Origin: Pseudomonas sp. ZH-FAD
GTDB taxonomy: Bacteria > Pseudomonadota > Gammaproteobacteria > Pseudomonadales > Pseudomonadaceae
Direction of reading: 5' to 3'
Length of the DNA stretch: 64,000 nt
Assembly (NCBI RefSeq): GCF_002803095.1
Contig: NZ_PGLR01000027.1
Span: 24,427 to 88,426 of the forward strand
The translations under genes were made by a program, and so were the position numbers. A model generated the notes under the pieces. That model was not told the DNA's origin. It was given only the letters and a program-made list of their open reading frames with translations, and ran no database searches. Shown here one piece after another: positions 1 to 8,018 of the stretch; positions within the stretch are counted from its first letter, which is position 1, and every line of letters begins with the position of its first letter.

Positions 1-49
1 GCGGGGGCAACCCGCCGCTGAAATGACTGGCGGGTTGCACCCGCCCTAC
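1..49. repeat. dispersed intergenic palindromic repeat
   Basis: Two inverted GGCGGGT/ACCCGCC arms followed by CGCCCTAC lie directly against the modE stop codon; the last bases overlap it. A related element occurs at about 51018-51066. This is a short extragenic palindrome of the kind scattered between Pseudomonas genes, and it may act as a transcript end. No gene is visible in it. Confidence 0.55.
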
Positions 50-810
50 AGCTGCGTGCCGAGCAGCACCTGACTGGCGGCGAACTGCGCGCGCACCGGA
101 TCGCCGACGCGCAGGCCCAGCTCGGCCAGGCGAGCGGAGTCGAGCAGGGCACACAGGGTCTGACCATTAGGCAGGCCGATGCGCACGTCGCTGGGGCCAT
201 CGCTGGCCGGCAGAATCTGTTCGATACGGCCTTCGAGTGCGTTGTGCTGTTCTGCACGGGGAGCCTGTAGTGGCTGCAATTCCAGCCAGCCAGCCTTGAT
301 CAGCGCGACCACGCTGCTGCCTTCGCTCAGCTGCAGGTTTTCCGTACTGTCATGGGTGATCTGCGCCTGCAGGCGGCTGCCGCCTGGTAGTTCTATGTCG
401 ATCAGATCGTTGTGCCCGTGGGCGTGAATCGCGCGCACGCGGCCGGTCAGTTGGTTGCGCGCGCTGGTGCGCAGCATCAGGCGGCCGAGCAACTCCAGGT
501 CGGCGTCGTCACCGGCGGCCTGCAGCAGTTGCACCTGCAGCGCCTGCAGGCGTTGTTGCAGTGCCAGCAGGCGCTCGCCAGCGGGCGTAAGGCGTGCACC
601 GCCGCCACCTTTGCCGCCGACATTGCGGCTGACCAGGGGCTGCTCGGACAGGTTGTTCAGCTCATCGATGGCGTCCCAGGCGGCCTTGTAGCTCAGCCCG
701 GCGGCCTTGGCGGCGCGGGTGATGGAACCTTGTTCGGCGATCTGCTCGAGCAGCGCCAGGCGTTTCGGCCGGCGGCTGAGTAATTGGGCGATGGAATCGA
801 GCTGCGACAT
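46..810 (-). CDS. modE: ModE-type molybdate-responsive transcriptional regulator
   Basis: The 254-residue product matches the ModE layout and length. An N-terminal LysR-like winged helix (about residues 15-85, with GSITRAAKAAGLSYKAAWDAI as recognition region) is followed by two TOBE/molbindin repeats. The SARNQL molybdate-binding signature begins near residue 116, and the second repeat runs from about residue 185 to the end. ModE dimers bind molybdate in the cytoplasm and repress or activate molybdate uptake and molybdoenzyme genes. No modABC genes lie in the window. The reading frame is open further upstream, but that extension is antisense to comF and has no family resemblance. I therefore placed the start at MSQLDSIAQ, where the family begins. 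Confidence 0.88.
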   Translation of the reverse strand: MSQLDSIAQLLSRRPKRLALLEQIAEQGSITRAAKAAGLSYKAAWDAIDELNNLSEQPLVSRNVGGKGGGGARLTPAGERLLALQQRLQALQVQLLQAAGDDADLELLGRLMLRTSARNQLTGRVRAIHAHGHNDLIDIELPGGSRLQAQITHDSTENLQLSEGSSVVALIKAGWLELQPLQAPRAEQHNALEGRIEQILPASDGPSDVRIGLPNGQTLCALLDSARLAELGLRVGDPVRAQFAASQVLLGTQL

Positions 811-871
811 GATTGAGGCGTGGCCAGGGAGAATGTCGGGCACGGTGCGTGACTGCGCCTGGCGCGTCAAG

Positions 872-1612
872 TCAGCCATCGCCCGGCCGCGGCGTGCGTG
901 CCAGGCAATACACATCGACGCGCAGGGCGCCGGCGCGACGCAGCAGGTGGGCGAGCACGCCCGCCGTGGCGCCGGTGGTGAGCACGTCGTCGACCAGCGC
1001 CAGATGAGCGCCGGCGACCTTGGCTTGCAGTTCCAGACTGAAGGCCTGACGCAGATTGCGCTTGCGCGTTGCGGCATCCAACCCTTGCTGTGCGGGTGTA
1101 TCGATGCGGCGCTGGAGCCATTCATGTTGCACCGGCAGCTTCAGGCTGGCGCCCAGCCAGTCGGCGAGCATCTGTGCCTGATTGAAGCCGCGTCGTCGCT
1201 GGCGCTTGCGGGCCAGCGGCACCGGCAGCAGCGCCTGGGGGCGGGGCAGCCCTTCATCGAAGGCATGGCGCAGGTGTTCGGCCAGTAGTTCGGCGAGCAG
1301 ACGGCCGTATGGCCATTGCGCCTGGTGCTTGAAGCGGGTGATCAGGTTGTCGACCGGGAAGGCGTAGCGCCAGGGCGCTTCCACACGGCTGAAACTCGGC
1401 GGCTTATTCTGGCAGGCGCCGCAGATCATGCCGTTTGCCGGCAATGGCACTGCACAGACCTGACATTGTGCACCGAGCCAGGGCAACTCGGTCTCGCAGG
1501 CGGTGCAGATGCTGTGTGTGGGGTGGTCGGTGGCTTCGTCACAAAGCTGGCAATGGCGCCGTTGGCGTAGCCAGGCGAGGCGTTGCAGAACGGTGAGGTC
1601 AAACGGAGGCAT
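872..1612 (-). CDS. comF: ComF family protein (phosphoribosyltransferase-like)
   Basis: The 246-residue protein has an N-terminal zinc-ribbon region with paired cysteines (CQLC, CTAC, CQVC, CGAC within the first 70 residues). The C-terminal part is a type I phosphoribosyltransferase fold with the PRPP-binding loop VDDVLTTGAT near residue 210. ComF relatives are needed for inward transport or use of single-stranded DNA in natural transformation; their enzymatic reaction is unproven. The gene sits between modE and bioB, as in P. aeruginosa. It is read in the same direction as modE, 61 bases upstream, so the two may share a transcript. Confidence 0.88.
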   Translation of the reverse strand: MPPFDLTVLQRLAWLRQRRHCQLCDEATDHPTHSICTACETELPWLGAQCQVCAVPLPANGMICGACQNKPPSFSRVEAPWRYAFPVDNLITRFKHQAQWPYGRLLAELLAEHLRHAFDEGLPRPQALLPVPLARKRQRRRGFNQAQMLADWLGASLKLPVQHEWLQRRIDTPAQQGLDAATRKRNLRQAFSLELQAKVAGAHLALVDDVLTTGATAGVLAHLLRRAGALRVDVYCLARTPRPGDG

Positions 1613-1655
1613 GGCGGCTCGTCCATGAGCAGTGGTGCCTGAAGTTTAGTCAGCG

Positions 1656-1949
1656 TCAGCGGATGAGCCAGCCCATTACGATCAGACCGAGAAATAGCCA
1701 GATCACCCCGCCGATGATCGAGCCACGCAACAGCGAACGAGCGCCGCTGAACAGAAACAGCAGGCCGATGATCAGCAGGATGATGCTGAAAATCGACACG
1801 TCCATGCCAATGGCCCTGGCCATACCCTGGAGAAAGTCGTCGATGGCATCGGCCATGGCGCCCAGCACGCCGGACAGCATGTCGACGATGAAACGGATGG
1901 CACGGCCCAGCGCTTCGCCGAGTCCTTCGAAAAAACCTTCAACCTGCAT
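1656..1949 (-). CDS. small membrane protein of unknown function
   Basis: This 97-residue protein is not recognised as a named family. It has an amphipathic N-terminal half rich in Gly/Ala/Phe (FFEGLGEALGRAIRF) and two hydrophobic helices at about residues 52-69 and 75-93, so it should be an inner-membrane protein. I chose the start MQVEGFF because AGGA lies eight bases upstream; an alternative start three codons earlier (1958) has no spaced ribosome site. It is transcribed toward comF and diverges from bioB, whose operator-promoter region lies behind it. Confidence 0.6.
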   Translation of the reverse strand: MQVEGFFEGLGEALGRAIRFIVDMLSGVLGAMADAIDDFLQGMARAIGMDVSIFSIILLIIGLLFLFSGARSLLRGSIIGGVIWLFLGLIVMGWLIR

Positions 1950-2026
1950 GCAGAACATCCTGTGGGAGGGGTAAGCATTTGGCCTTGTGCCATGACATAA
2001 GTTCTATTGGTTGTTAATTGATCAGA

Positions 2027-2056
2027 TGTAAACCTGTGTCTTTATCGTGGTTGACA
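2027..2056 (+). promoter_or_regulatory. BirA-type biotin operator
   Basis: TGTAAACC (2027-2034), 14 bases, then GGTTGACA (2049-2056) form an inverted repeat with one mismatch. This fits the proteobacterial BirA consensus TTGTAAACC-N14/15-GGTTTACAA. The right arm contains the complete -35 hexamer TTGACA, so BirA-biotinyl-AMP bound here would block RNA polymerase. This is a reading of the sequence against a known consensus. Confidence 0.82.
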
Positions 2057-2078
2057 GCATCCGATCGCCACTTATGAT
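2051..2078 (+). promoter_or_regulatory. sigma-70 promoter of the biotin operon
   Basis: TTGACA (2051-2056), a 16-base spacer and TATGAT (2073-2078) form a near-consensus housekeeping promoter 68 bases before the bioB start codon. Its -35 box is embedded in the BirA operator. Confidence 0.8.
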
Positions 2079-2145
2079 GGCCAAAGCCTGAATGCCCCGT
2101 GTGGGCCTGACAACAGATGCCACCAAGCGTCGAAGGACTTCTCAG

Positions 2146-3204
2146 ATGAGCGCAACTGCAGCAATCGCCACCCGCCACGACTGGAGCCTCGCCGAGGTTC
2201 GCGCGCTGTTCGAGCAGCCTTTCAACGACCTGCTGTTCCAGGCGCAAAGCGTCCATCGCCAGCACTTCGACCCCAACCGCGTACAGGTCTCGACCCTGCT
2301 GTCGATCAAGACCGGCGCCTGCCCGGAAGACTGCAAGTACTGCCCGCAGTCCGGCCACTACAACACCGGCCTGGACAAGGAAAAGCTGATGGAAGTGCAG
2401 AAGGTGCTGGAGGCGGCCGCCGAGGCCAAGGCCATCGGCTCCACGCGTTTCTGCATGGGCGCGGCCTGGAAGCATCCGTCCGCCAAGGACATGCCCTACG
2501 TGCTGGAAATGGTGAAGGGCGTGAAGAAGCTCGGCCTGGAAACCTGCATGACCCTCGGTCGTCTCGACCAGGAGCAGACCCAGGCGCTGGCCGAAGCAGG
2601 GCTGGACTACTACAACCACAACCTCGATACCTCGCCGGAGTTCTATGGCAACATCATCACCACCCGCACCTACGGCGAACGCCTGCAGACCCTGGCCTAC
2701 GTGCGCGAGGCGGGGATGAAGATCTGTTCCGGCGGCATCCTCGGCATGGGCGAGTCGGTGGACGATCGCGCAGGGCTCTTGATCCAGCTGGCGAATCTGC
2801 CGGAGCACCCGGAGAGCGTGCCGATCAACATGCTGGTCAAGGTCAAGGGTACGCCGCTGGCCGAGGAGAAGGACGTCGACCCGTTCGACTTCATTCGCAC
2901 CCTGGCCGTGGCGCGGATCATGATGCCGAAATCCCACGTGCGGTTGTCCGCCGGCCGCGAGCAGATGAACGAGCAGATGCAGGCCCTGGCCTTCATGGCC
3001 GGCGCCAACTCGATCTTCTACGGCGAGAAGCTGCTGACCACCGCCAACCCGCAGGCGGACAAGGACATGGCCCTGTTCAAGCGCCTCGGCATCAAACCCG
3101 AAGAGCGTGAAGAGCATGCCGATGAGGTGCACCAGGCGGCTATCGAGCAGGCGCTGGTCGAGCAGCGCGATTCCAAGCTGTTCTACAACGCCGCGTCGGC
3201 CTAA
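2146..3204 (+). CDS. bioB: biotin synthase BioB
   Basis: The radical-SAM enzyme inserts sulfur into dethiobiotin in the last step of biotin synthesis. The 352-residue product has the radical-SAM cluster cysteines C59, C63 and C66 (CPEDCKYC) and the conserved segments YYNHNLDTSPEFY and SGGILGMGE. An ATG 54 bases upstream is also open, but the family N-terminus and the AAGGA ribosome site point to MSATAAIATR. It is the first gene of bioB-F-H-C-D and is separated from bioF by a palindromic repeat rather than a terminator with a U-run. Confidence 0.96.
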   Translation: MSATAAIATRHDWSLAEVRALFEQPFNDLLFQAQSVHRQHFDPNRVQVSTLLSIKTGACPEDCKYCPQSGHYNTGLDKEKLMEVQKVLEAAAEAKAIGSTRFCMGAAWKHPSAKDMPYVLEMVKGVKKLGLETCMTLGRLDQEQTQALAEAGLDYYNHNLDTSPEFYGNIITTRTYGERLQTLAYVREAGMKICSGGILGMGESVDDRAGLLIQLANLPEHPESVPINMLVKVKGTPLAEEKDVDPFDFIRTLAVARIMMPKSHVRLSAGREQMNEQMQALAFMAGANSIFYGEKLLTTANPQADKDMALFKRLGIKPEEREEHADEVHQAAIEQALVEQRDSKLFYNAASA

Positions 3205-3215
3205 ATCGCTGTTTA

Positions 3216-3286
3216 TGTAGGAGCCAGCTTGCTGGCGACTGCGGTTGATCGCCGAGAGGTCGAACCACGGCAAGTCGGCTCCTACA
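3216..3286. repeat. REP-like palindrome between bioB and bioF
   Basis: GTAGGAGCCAGCTTGCTGGC at the left and GGCTCCTAC at the right form an imperfect long hairpin. This is the classical Pseudomonas REP type (GTAGGAGC core). Related pieces occur near 6036-6075, 27572, 44197 and in the 51091-51385 duplication. It may stabilise or terminate the bioB message. Confidence 0.65.
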
Positions 3287-3296
3287 GGGTATGCAT

Positions 3297-4466
3297 ATGC
3301 CTTTCGATTTATCCGCCCGCCTGGCCGAGCGTCAGGCCGCCGATCTGTTCCGCCAACGCCCGCTGTTGCAGACCCCGCAGGGGCCGCAGGTGCGCGCGGA
3401 CGATCAGGAGCTGCTGGCCTTCTGTTCCAACGACTATCTCGGCCTGGCCAACCACCCCGAAGTGATCCGTGCCATGCAGCACGGCGCGGAAAAATGGGGC
3501 GTCGGTGGCGGCGCTTCGCATCTGGTTATCGGCCACAGCACGCCGCACCATGAACTTGAAGAAGCACTGGCCGAGTTCACCGGCAGGCCGCGTGCGTTGC
3601 TGTTCTCCACCGGCTACATGGCCAACCTGGCGGTCGTCACTGCCTTGCTCGGGCAGGGCGACAGCGTGCTGCAGGACCGTCTCAATCACGCCTCGCTACT
3701 CGATGCCGGCCTGCTCTGCGGCGCGCGTTTTTCTCGCTACCTGCACAACGATGCGGTGAGCCTGGCCAACCGCCTGCGCAAGGCTACGGGCAACTGTCTG
3801 GTGGTCACCGATGGCGTGTTCAGCATGGACGGCGATCTGGCCGATCTACCGGCATTGTGTGCCGAGGCGCGCGCCACGCAGGCCTGGGTGATGGTCGACG
3901 ACGCCCATGGCTTCGGCCCGCTGGGCGCTACCGGCGGCGGCATCGTCGAGCACTTCGGTCTGGGCCAGGATGACGTGCAGGTGCTGGTCGGTACGCTGGG
4001 CAAGGCCTTTGGTACCGCCGGCGCCTTCGTTGCCGGCAGCGAGGAACTGATCGAGACCCTGATCCAGTTCGCTCGCCCCTACATCTACACCACCAGTCAG
4101 CCGCCAGCGGTGGCCTGCGCCACGCTGCAGAGCCTGGAGCTGCTGCGCAGTGAACACTGGCGTCGGGAGCATCTGAACCGACTGATCGCACGCTTTCGTC
4201 AGGGCGCTGCCGAAATCGGCCTGAGCCTGATGGACAGCCCCACGCCGATTCAGCCGATTCTGGTGGGCGACAGCGCGCGGGCGCTGAAACTCTCGGCCCT
4301 GCTCAAGGATCGCGGCCTGCTGGTGGGCGCCATCCGCCCGCCGACCGTGCCTGCTGGTAGTGCCCGCTTGCGCGTGACGCTGTCCGCTGCGCACAGCGAT
4401 GCGCAGCTTGAGCTGCTGCTCGAAGCGCTTGCCGAGTGCTGGCCGCAGGTGCAGATCGATGCGTGA
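3297..4466 (+). CDS. bioF: 8-amino-7-oxononanoate synthase BioF
   Basis: This PLP enzyme condenses pimeloyl-ACP (or pimeloyl-CoA) with alanine. The 389-residue product carries the PLP lysine at residue 236 in GTLGKAFGTAGAF, the DDAHGFG cofactor segment and the SHLVIGHS region. An ATG at 3291 is also in frame. The ATG at 3297 is preferred because AGGG lies about six bases before it and the family starts MxFDLxxRL. The gene ends inside the first codons of bioH. Confidence 0.95.
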   Translation: MPFDLSARLAERQAADLFRQRPLLQTPQGPQVRADDQELLAFCSNDYLGLANHPEVIRAMQHGAEKWGVGGGASHLVIGHSTPHHELEEALAEFTGRPRALLFSTGYMANLAVVTALLGQGDSVLQDRLNHASLLDAGLLCGARFSRYLHNDAVSLANRLRKATGNCLVVTDGVFSMDGDLADLPALCAEARATQAWVMVDDAHGFGPLGATGGGIVEHFGLGQDDVQVLVGTLGKAFGTAGAFVAGSEELIETLIQFARPYIYTTSQPPAVACATLQSLELLRSEHWRREHLNRLIARFRQGAAEIGLSLMDSPTPIQPILVGDSARALKLSALLKDRGLLVGAIRPPTVPAGSARLRVTLSAAHSDAQLELLLEALAECWPQVQIDA

Positions 4467-5181
4467 GACGCTGATTCTATTGCCAGGCTGGGGTCTGGAC
4501 GGCGCCTTGCTGCAGCCGCTGGCCAAGGCGCTGGGTGGCAATATGCAGGTGCAGGTGCTGGCCTTGCCGCGCCTGAGCAGTGCGGCGGCGGCCGATTGGC
4601 TCGACGAGCTGGATACGCGTTTACCGCATGATGGCTGGCTGGCCGGCTGGTCGTTCGGCGGCATGTTGGCCGCTGCCCTGGCGGCACGGCGCGGCGAGCG
4701 TTGCCGTGGCCTGATCACCCTGGCCAGTAACGCCTGTTTCGTCGCCAGCGCTGCCTGGCCGACGGCAATGCCGGCGCAGACTTACGCAGCCTTTTACGAG
4801 GGCTGCCAGGAGAACGCCGGCACTACCCTCAAGCGTTTCGCCATGCTCTGTGCCCAAGGCTGCGCCGACACGCGCGGTCTGTCACGACAGCTGCAGAACC
4901 ATCTGGCGTCCAGCGACGAGCCATCCTTGCTGGCCGGGCTGCGTCTGTTGGCGAGTCTGGACAATCGCGCGGCGCTGGCAGCTTTCACCGGGCCGCAATT
5001 GCACCTGCTGGCCGAGCAGGATGCGCTGGTGCCAGCAGCGGCTGGTGACGCGCTGCTGGCGCTGTTGCCAACGGGTGAGGTGGACGTGCTGGAAGATTGT
5101 GGTCACGCCTTCGTACTTGACCAGGCGGATGCTCTGGCGGCCTTGATGCTCGATTTCATCTGCGAGGCCAACGATGTCTGA
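4459..5181 (+). CDS. bioH: pimeloyl-ACP methyl ester carboxylesterase BioH
   Basis: This alpha/beta hydrolase cleaves the methyl ester of pimeloyl-ACP after chain building and so ends the BioC-protected stage. The 240-residue protein has the nucleophile elbow GWSFGG (Ser65), an acidic residue in AEQDALVP and the catalytic histidine in DCGHAFVLD near the C-terminus. Its start overlaps the bioF stop by eight bases and its end overlaps bioC by eight bases, indicating translational coupling. Confidence 0.93.
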   Translation: MRETLILLPGWGLDGALLQPLAKALGGNMQVQVLALPRLSSAAAADWLDELDTRLPHDGWLAGWSFGGMLAAALAARRGERCRGLITLASNACFVASAAWPTAMPAQTYAAFYEGCQENAGTTLKRFAMLCAQGCADTRGLSRQLQNHLASSDEPSLLAGLRLLASLDNRAALAAFTGPQLHLLAEQDALVPAAAGDALLALLPTGEVDVLEDCGHAFVLDQADALAALMLDFICEANDV

Positions 5182-6034
5182 GCTGCGTGGGGTACATGGT
5201 ACGGACCCGCTTTACCAATCCCTTGGTGCGCACAGCGCACCCTACGGTGATGCGGCGTTACCGGACAAGCGCCAGGTCGCGGCATCCTTTTCCCGCGCGG
5301 CAGAAAGCTACGATGCAGTGGCCGAGTTGCAGCGCAACGTCGGCACCCAACTGCTGGCGCGTTTGCCGGCCTCGCTGCAGCCAGGTCGTTGGCTGGACCT
5401 GGGTTGTGGCACGGGCTATTTCACCCGAGCCCTGGCCGAGCGTTTTGCACAAGGCGAAGGGCTGGCTGTGGATATCGCCGAGGGCATGCTGCGCCACGCC
5501 AGACCTCAGGGCGGTGCTGCACATTTCATCGCTGGCGATGCCGAGGCGCTGCCGCTGCAAAGCGACAGCGTCGAGCTGTTGTTCTCCAGCCTGGCGCTGC
5601 AATGGTGTGCCGACTTCCCGCGTGTGCTGAGCGAAGCGCAGCGGGTGTTGCGCCCCGGTGGTGTGCTGGCGTTCTCCAGCCTGTGCGTCGGTACCCTGCA
5701 GGAGCTGCGTGACAGCTGGCTGGCGGTCGATGGTTTCGTCCACGTCAATCGTTTTCGCCGCTTCGAGGATTACCAGCAGCTGTGCGCGGCAAGCGGCCTG
5801 CAGCCGCTGACGCTACAGCGTCAGGCCGAGGTGCTGCATTTCCCGGATCTGCGCAGCCTGACCACCTCGCTCAAGGACCTCGGCGCGCACAACCTCAATC
5901 CGGGGCGGCCGGGCGGATTGACCGGGCGCTCACGCATTCGTGCGCTGATCGAGGCCTACGAGTGTTTTCGTCAACCTCGAGGACTGCCGGCAACCTACCA
6001 GGTGGTGTACGGCGTGCTACAGAAACCTTCATAG
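5174..6034 (+). CDS. bioC: malonyl-ACP O-methyltransferase BioC
   Basis: This SAM-dependent methyltransferase caps malonyl-ACP to start pimeloyl synthesis. Class I motif WLDLGCGTGYFTRAL lies at about residues 74-88, with the conserved QWCADFPRV further on. At 286 residues it is slightly long. Family homology begins at LPDKRQVAASFSRAAESYD (from about residue 30). The first 25 or so residues are encoded by DNA containing the palindrome at 5225-5241, a repeat otherwise seen between genes. No better in-frame start exists downstream before the conserved region. Confidence 0.92.
   Translation: MSELRGVHGTDPLYQSLGAHSAPYGDAALPDKRQVAASFSRAAESYDAVAELQRNVGTQLLARLPASLQPGRWLDLGCGTGYFTRALAERFAQGEGLAVDIAEGMLRHARPQGGAAHFIAGDAEALPLQSDSVELLFSSLALQWCADFPRVLSEAQRVLRPGGVLAFSSLCVGTLQELRDSWLAVDGFVHVNRFRRFEDYQQLCAASGLQPLTLQRQAEVLHFPDLRSLTTSLKDLGAHNLNPGRPGGLTGRSRIRALIEAYECFRQPRGLPATYQVVYGVLQKPS
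5225..5241. repeat. GGTGCGC/GCGCACC palindrome inside the bioC 5' end
   Basis: A perfect 7-base inverted repeat (GGTGCGC-ACA-GCGCACC) followed by CTACG resembles the intergenic elements at about 13574-13594, 30814-30830 and 56106-56130. Here it is in frame within bioC codons 18-23. Confidence 0.6.
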
Positions 6035-6093
6035 GATCGAGCCTAGCTCGCCAACAAGCTTCGCGAGCAGAGCTCGCTGCCACGGTGGATCAG

Positions 6094-6780
6094 ATGACCC
6101 AAGCCTACTTCGTCACCGGGACGGATACCGAAATCGGCAAGACCACTATTGCCGCTGGTCTGCTCCATGCGGCGCGCCAGCAGGGTCTGAGCACCGCAGC
6201 GGCCAAGCCGGTTGCTTCCGGTTGCATGCGAACCGCCGATGGGCTGCGCAACGACGACGCGCTGGCCTTGCTCGCCCAGTGTTCGTTGCCGCTGCGCTAT
6301 GAAGAGGTCAACCCGCTGGCCTTCGAGCCGGCCATTGCCCCGCACCTGGCGGCGCGCGAAGTGGGCGTCAAACTGGATGTTGCCAGCTTGCTGCCGCCGG
6401 TACGGGCGATCCTGGCCAAGGGCGCGGACTTCTCGCTGGTGGAGGGCGCAGGCGGCTGGCGCGTACCCCTGGCCGGCGAGGAAAACCTCTCAGACCTGGC
6501 GATGGCGCTGGGCATTCCGGTGATTCTGGTGGTGGGTGTGCGCCTGGGTTGCATCAACCATGCATTGCTCAGTGCCGAAGCCATCGAGCGGGACGGGCTC
6601 AGACTGGCCGGCTGGGTGGCCAATATCGTCGAGCCGAAAACATCACGTCTGGAAGACAATCTCGCCACCCTCAGCGAGCGACTGCCAGCACCCTGTCTGG
6701 GGCGTGTGCCGCACCTGGGCAAAGCGACGGCCGCGGCGGTGGCGCAGCACCTCAATCTCGAGTTGTTGGCAGACTGGTAA
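6094..6780 (+). CDS. bioD: dethiobiotin synthetase BioD
   Basis: This ATP-dependent carboxylase closes the ureido ring of dethiobiotin. The 228-residue product has the P-loop GTDTEIGKTT at residues 8-17, AAKPVASG, and the VEGAGGWRVPL motif. It starts 59 bases after bioC. The gap holds a REP-like inverted repeat (CGAGCCTAGCTCG, CGAGCAGAGCTCG). The frame is open upstream through bioC, but family homology starts at MTQAYFVTGTD. It is the last gene of the biotin operon. Confidence 0.95.
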   Translation: MTQAYFVTGTDTEIGKTTIAAGLLHAARQQGLSTAAAKPVASGCMRTADGLRNDDALALLAQCSLPLRYEEVNPLAFEPAIAPHLAAREVGVKLDVASLLPPVRAILAKGADFSLVEGAGGWRVPLAGEENLSDLAMALGIPVILVVGVRLGCINHALLSAEAIERDGLRLAGWVANIVEPKTSRLEDNLATLSERLPAPCLGRVPHLGKATAAAVAQHLNLELLADW

Positions 6781-6879
6781 TAAACAGTAAAGTGACCATA
6801 GCCTTTTGCCTGTACGTTTTTTAGCCGTTTTCTGCTTCAATACACGCCATTAGGTTCTATATCCCTCAGGGGGCTGCCG

Positions 6880-7179
6880 ATGGAAATCTCCGCCAACGCA
6901 TTCAATTCGGGTTTGAACGGTATTCAGGCCGGGCAACGCCGTGTCGAGCAGGCAGCCGCTGATATCGCCAGCAACACCATCAACCCTTCTCAGCAGACCA
7001 CGCAGACTCCGCCGCAGAATCAGGTCAACCCGAGCTCGCAGGTTTCCGAGCGTAGCCGTCCCGACCTGACCGAAAGCCTCGTTGCACTGCGTGTCGGTGA
7101 AAACGAAGTGCGCGCCAATGCGCGCGTCGTCGACACGGCTGACGAGGTGCTAGGCACCCTGATCGATACCCGCGCTTAA
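6880..7179 (+). CDS. small flagellar rod/hook-like protein
   Basis: This 99-residue protein occupies the PA0505 position of P. aeruginosa. Its N-terminus (ANAFNSGLNGIQAGQRRVEQAA, then DIASNTIN) looks like the N-terminal helix of flagellar rod and hook proteins. Its C-terminus (ENEVRANARVVDTADEVLGTLI) looks like their C-terminal helix. The large central domain is replaced by a Gln/Pro/Ser-rich linker (about residues 35-60). It could polymerise with or mimic rod proteins, or simply be a coiled-coil protein. Experimental function is unknown to me. A weak purine-rich ribosome site precedes the ATG. Confidence 0.7.
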   Translation: MEISANAFNSGLNGIQAGQRRVEQAAADIASNTINPSQQTTQTPPQNQVNPSSQVSERSRPDLTESLVALRVGENEVRANARVVDTADEVLGTLIDTRA

Positions 7180-7233
7180 GTCGTCTCACCCCGGCCGCGC
7201 GGATGCTGCCAGCGGCGTGGCAGGAGGGCGCTC

Positions 7234-7971
7234 ATGCAGATCGGCAGTAGCCTGCCACCATTCACTCCCGCGCCGTCCGCCAGTTCGGCGAGACCGCTGT
7301 CGTCCGATGTTTCCCCTGATATTGCCCGTGCCGACCAGGCGCCTGTCGCCGCGCCACAGGAGCAACAGGCCGACTCCGCTGCTTCCGGCCGAGAGGAGGC
7401 GGATCGCGATACCAATTCATCGACACCTGCAGGCGAGGCCGAGCCAAGCCCCCAGGAGCAGCGCCAGCAGCAGCTGGAAATCGCCGATCTCGTGCAGCGT
7501 GACCGCGAGGTGCGCACTCACGAGCAGGCGCACGCGGCCGTGGGTGGGCAATACGCCGGTGCGCCCACCTACAGCTTCAAGCGCGGCCCTGATGGGCAGC
7601 GTTACGCCGTTTCCGGCGAAGTCAGCATCGATACCGCTCCCATCCCCAATGATCCCGAAGCGACGTTGCGCAAGATGGAAATCGTCCTGCGCGCAGCACT
7701 CGCGCCCATCGAACCTTCCCCGCAGGACCTGCGTGTAGCTGCTCTGGCTCAGGCGCAGGCGGCGCAGGCGCGCGTCGAACTGGCCGAGCAGCGGCGAGAG
7801 GAAGCCTCCAACGCCGTAGAGCAGCGCAAGGCACGTGAAGAAGCCAGACAAGCGGATGAGCAGCCCGCCGAGCAGTCGCAGCAGGCTTTACCGCCAGCGC
7901 CTAATCTTGATCTGTATCGGCGTCTGGGTGAGTTGCCAGCGCCGGAGCCTCGCATCGATCTGGTCGCGTAG
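7234..7971 (+). CDS. putative zinc metalloprotease of the CJM1_0395/SprA-related family
   Basis: The 245-residue protein has a disordered Pro/Ala/Glu-rich N-terminal half. The conserved core is at about residues 85-165: DREVRTHEQAHAAVGG carries HExxH (HEQAH), followed by YSFKRGPDGQRYAVSGEV and a segment with DPEATLRKM. The C-terminal third is an Arg/Glu/Gln-rich probable coiled coil. Only the motif supports protease activity, and no signal peptide is visible. It follows the flagellar-like gene by 54 bases on the same strand. Confidence 0.7.
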   Translation: MQIGSSLPPFTPAPSASSARPLSSDVSPDIARADQAPVAAPQEQQADSAASGREEADRDTNSSTPAGEAEPSPQEQRQQQLEIADLVQRDREVRTHEQAHAAVGGQYAGAPTYSFKRGPDGQRYAVSGEVSIDTAPIPNDPEATLRKMEIVLRAALAPIEPSPQDLRVAALAQAQAAQARVELAEQRREEASNAVEQRKAREEARQADEQPAEQSQQALPPAPNLDLYRRLGELPAPEPRIDLVA

Positions 7972-7989
7972 CCGGCCGATTGGCAGCGC

Positions 7990-8018
7990 TTGACAAGGGG
8001 TTGGCGTAAACGTATGTT
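7990..8018 (+). promoter_or_regulatory. sigma-70 promoter of the first acyl-CoA dehydrogenase
   Basis: TTGACA (7990-7995), exactly 17 bases, then TATGTT (8013-8018). The expected start site falls inside the PsrA-type palindrome immediately downstream. Confidence 0.75.

Noticed and set aside
46..1125. Long (359-residue) form of ModE
   Set aside because: The extra N-terminal 105 residues are antisense to comF and unlike any ModE.
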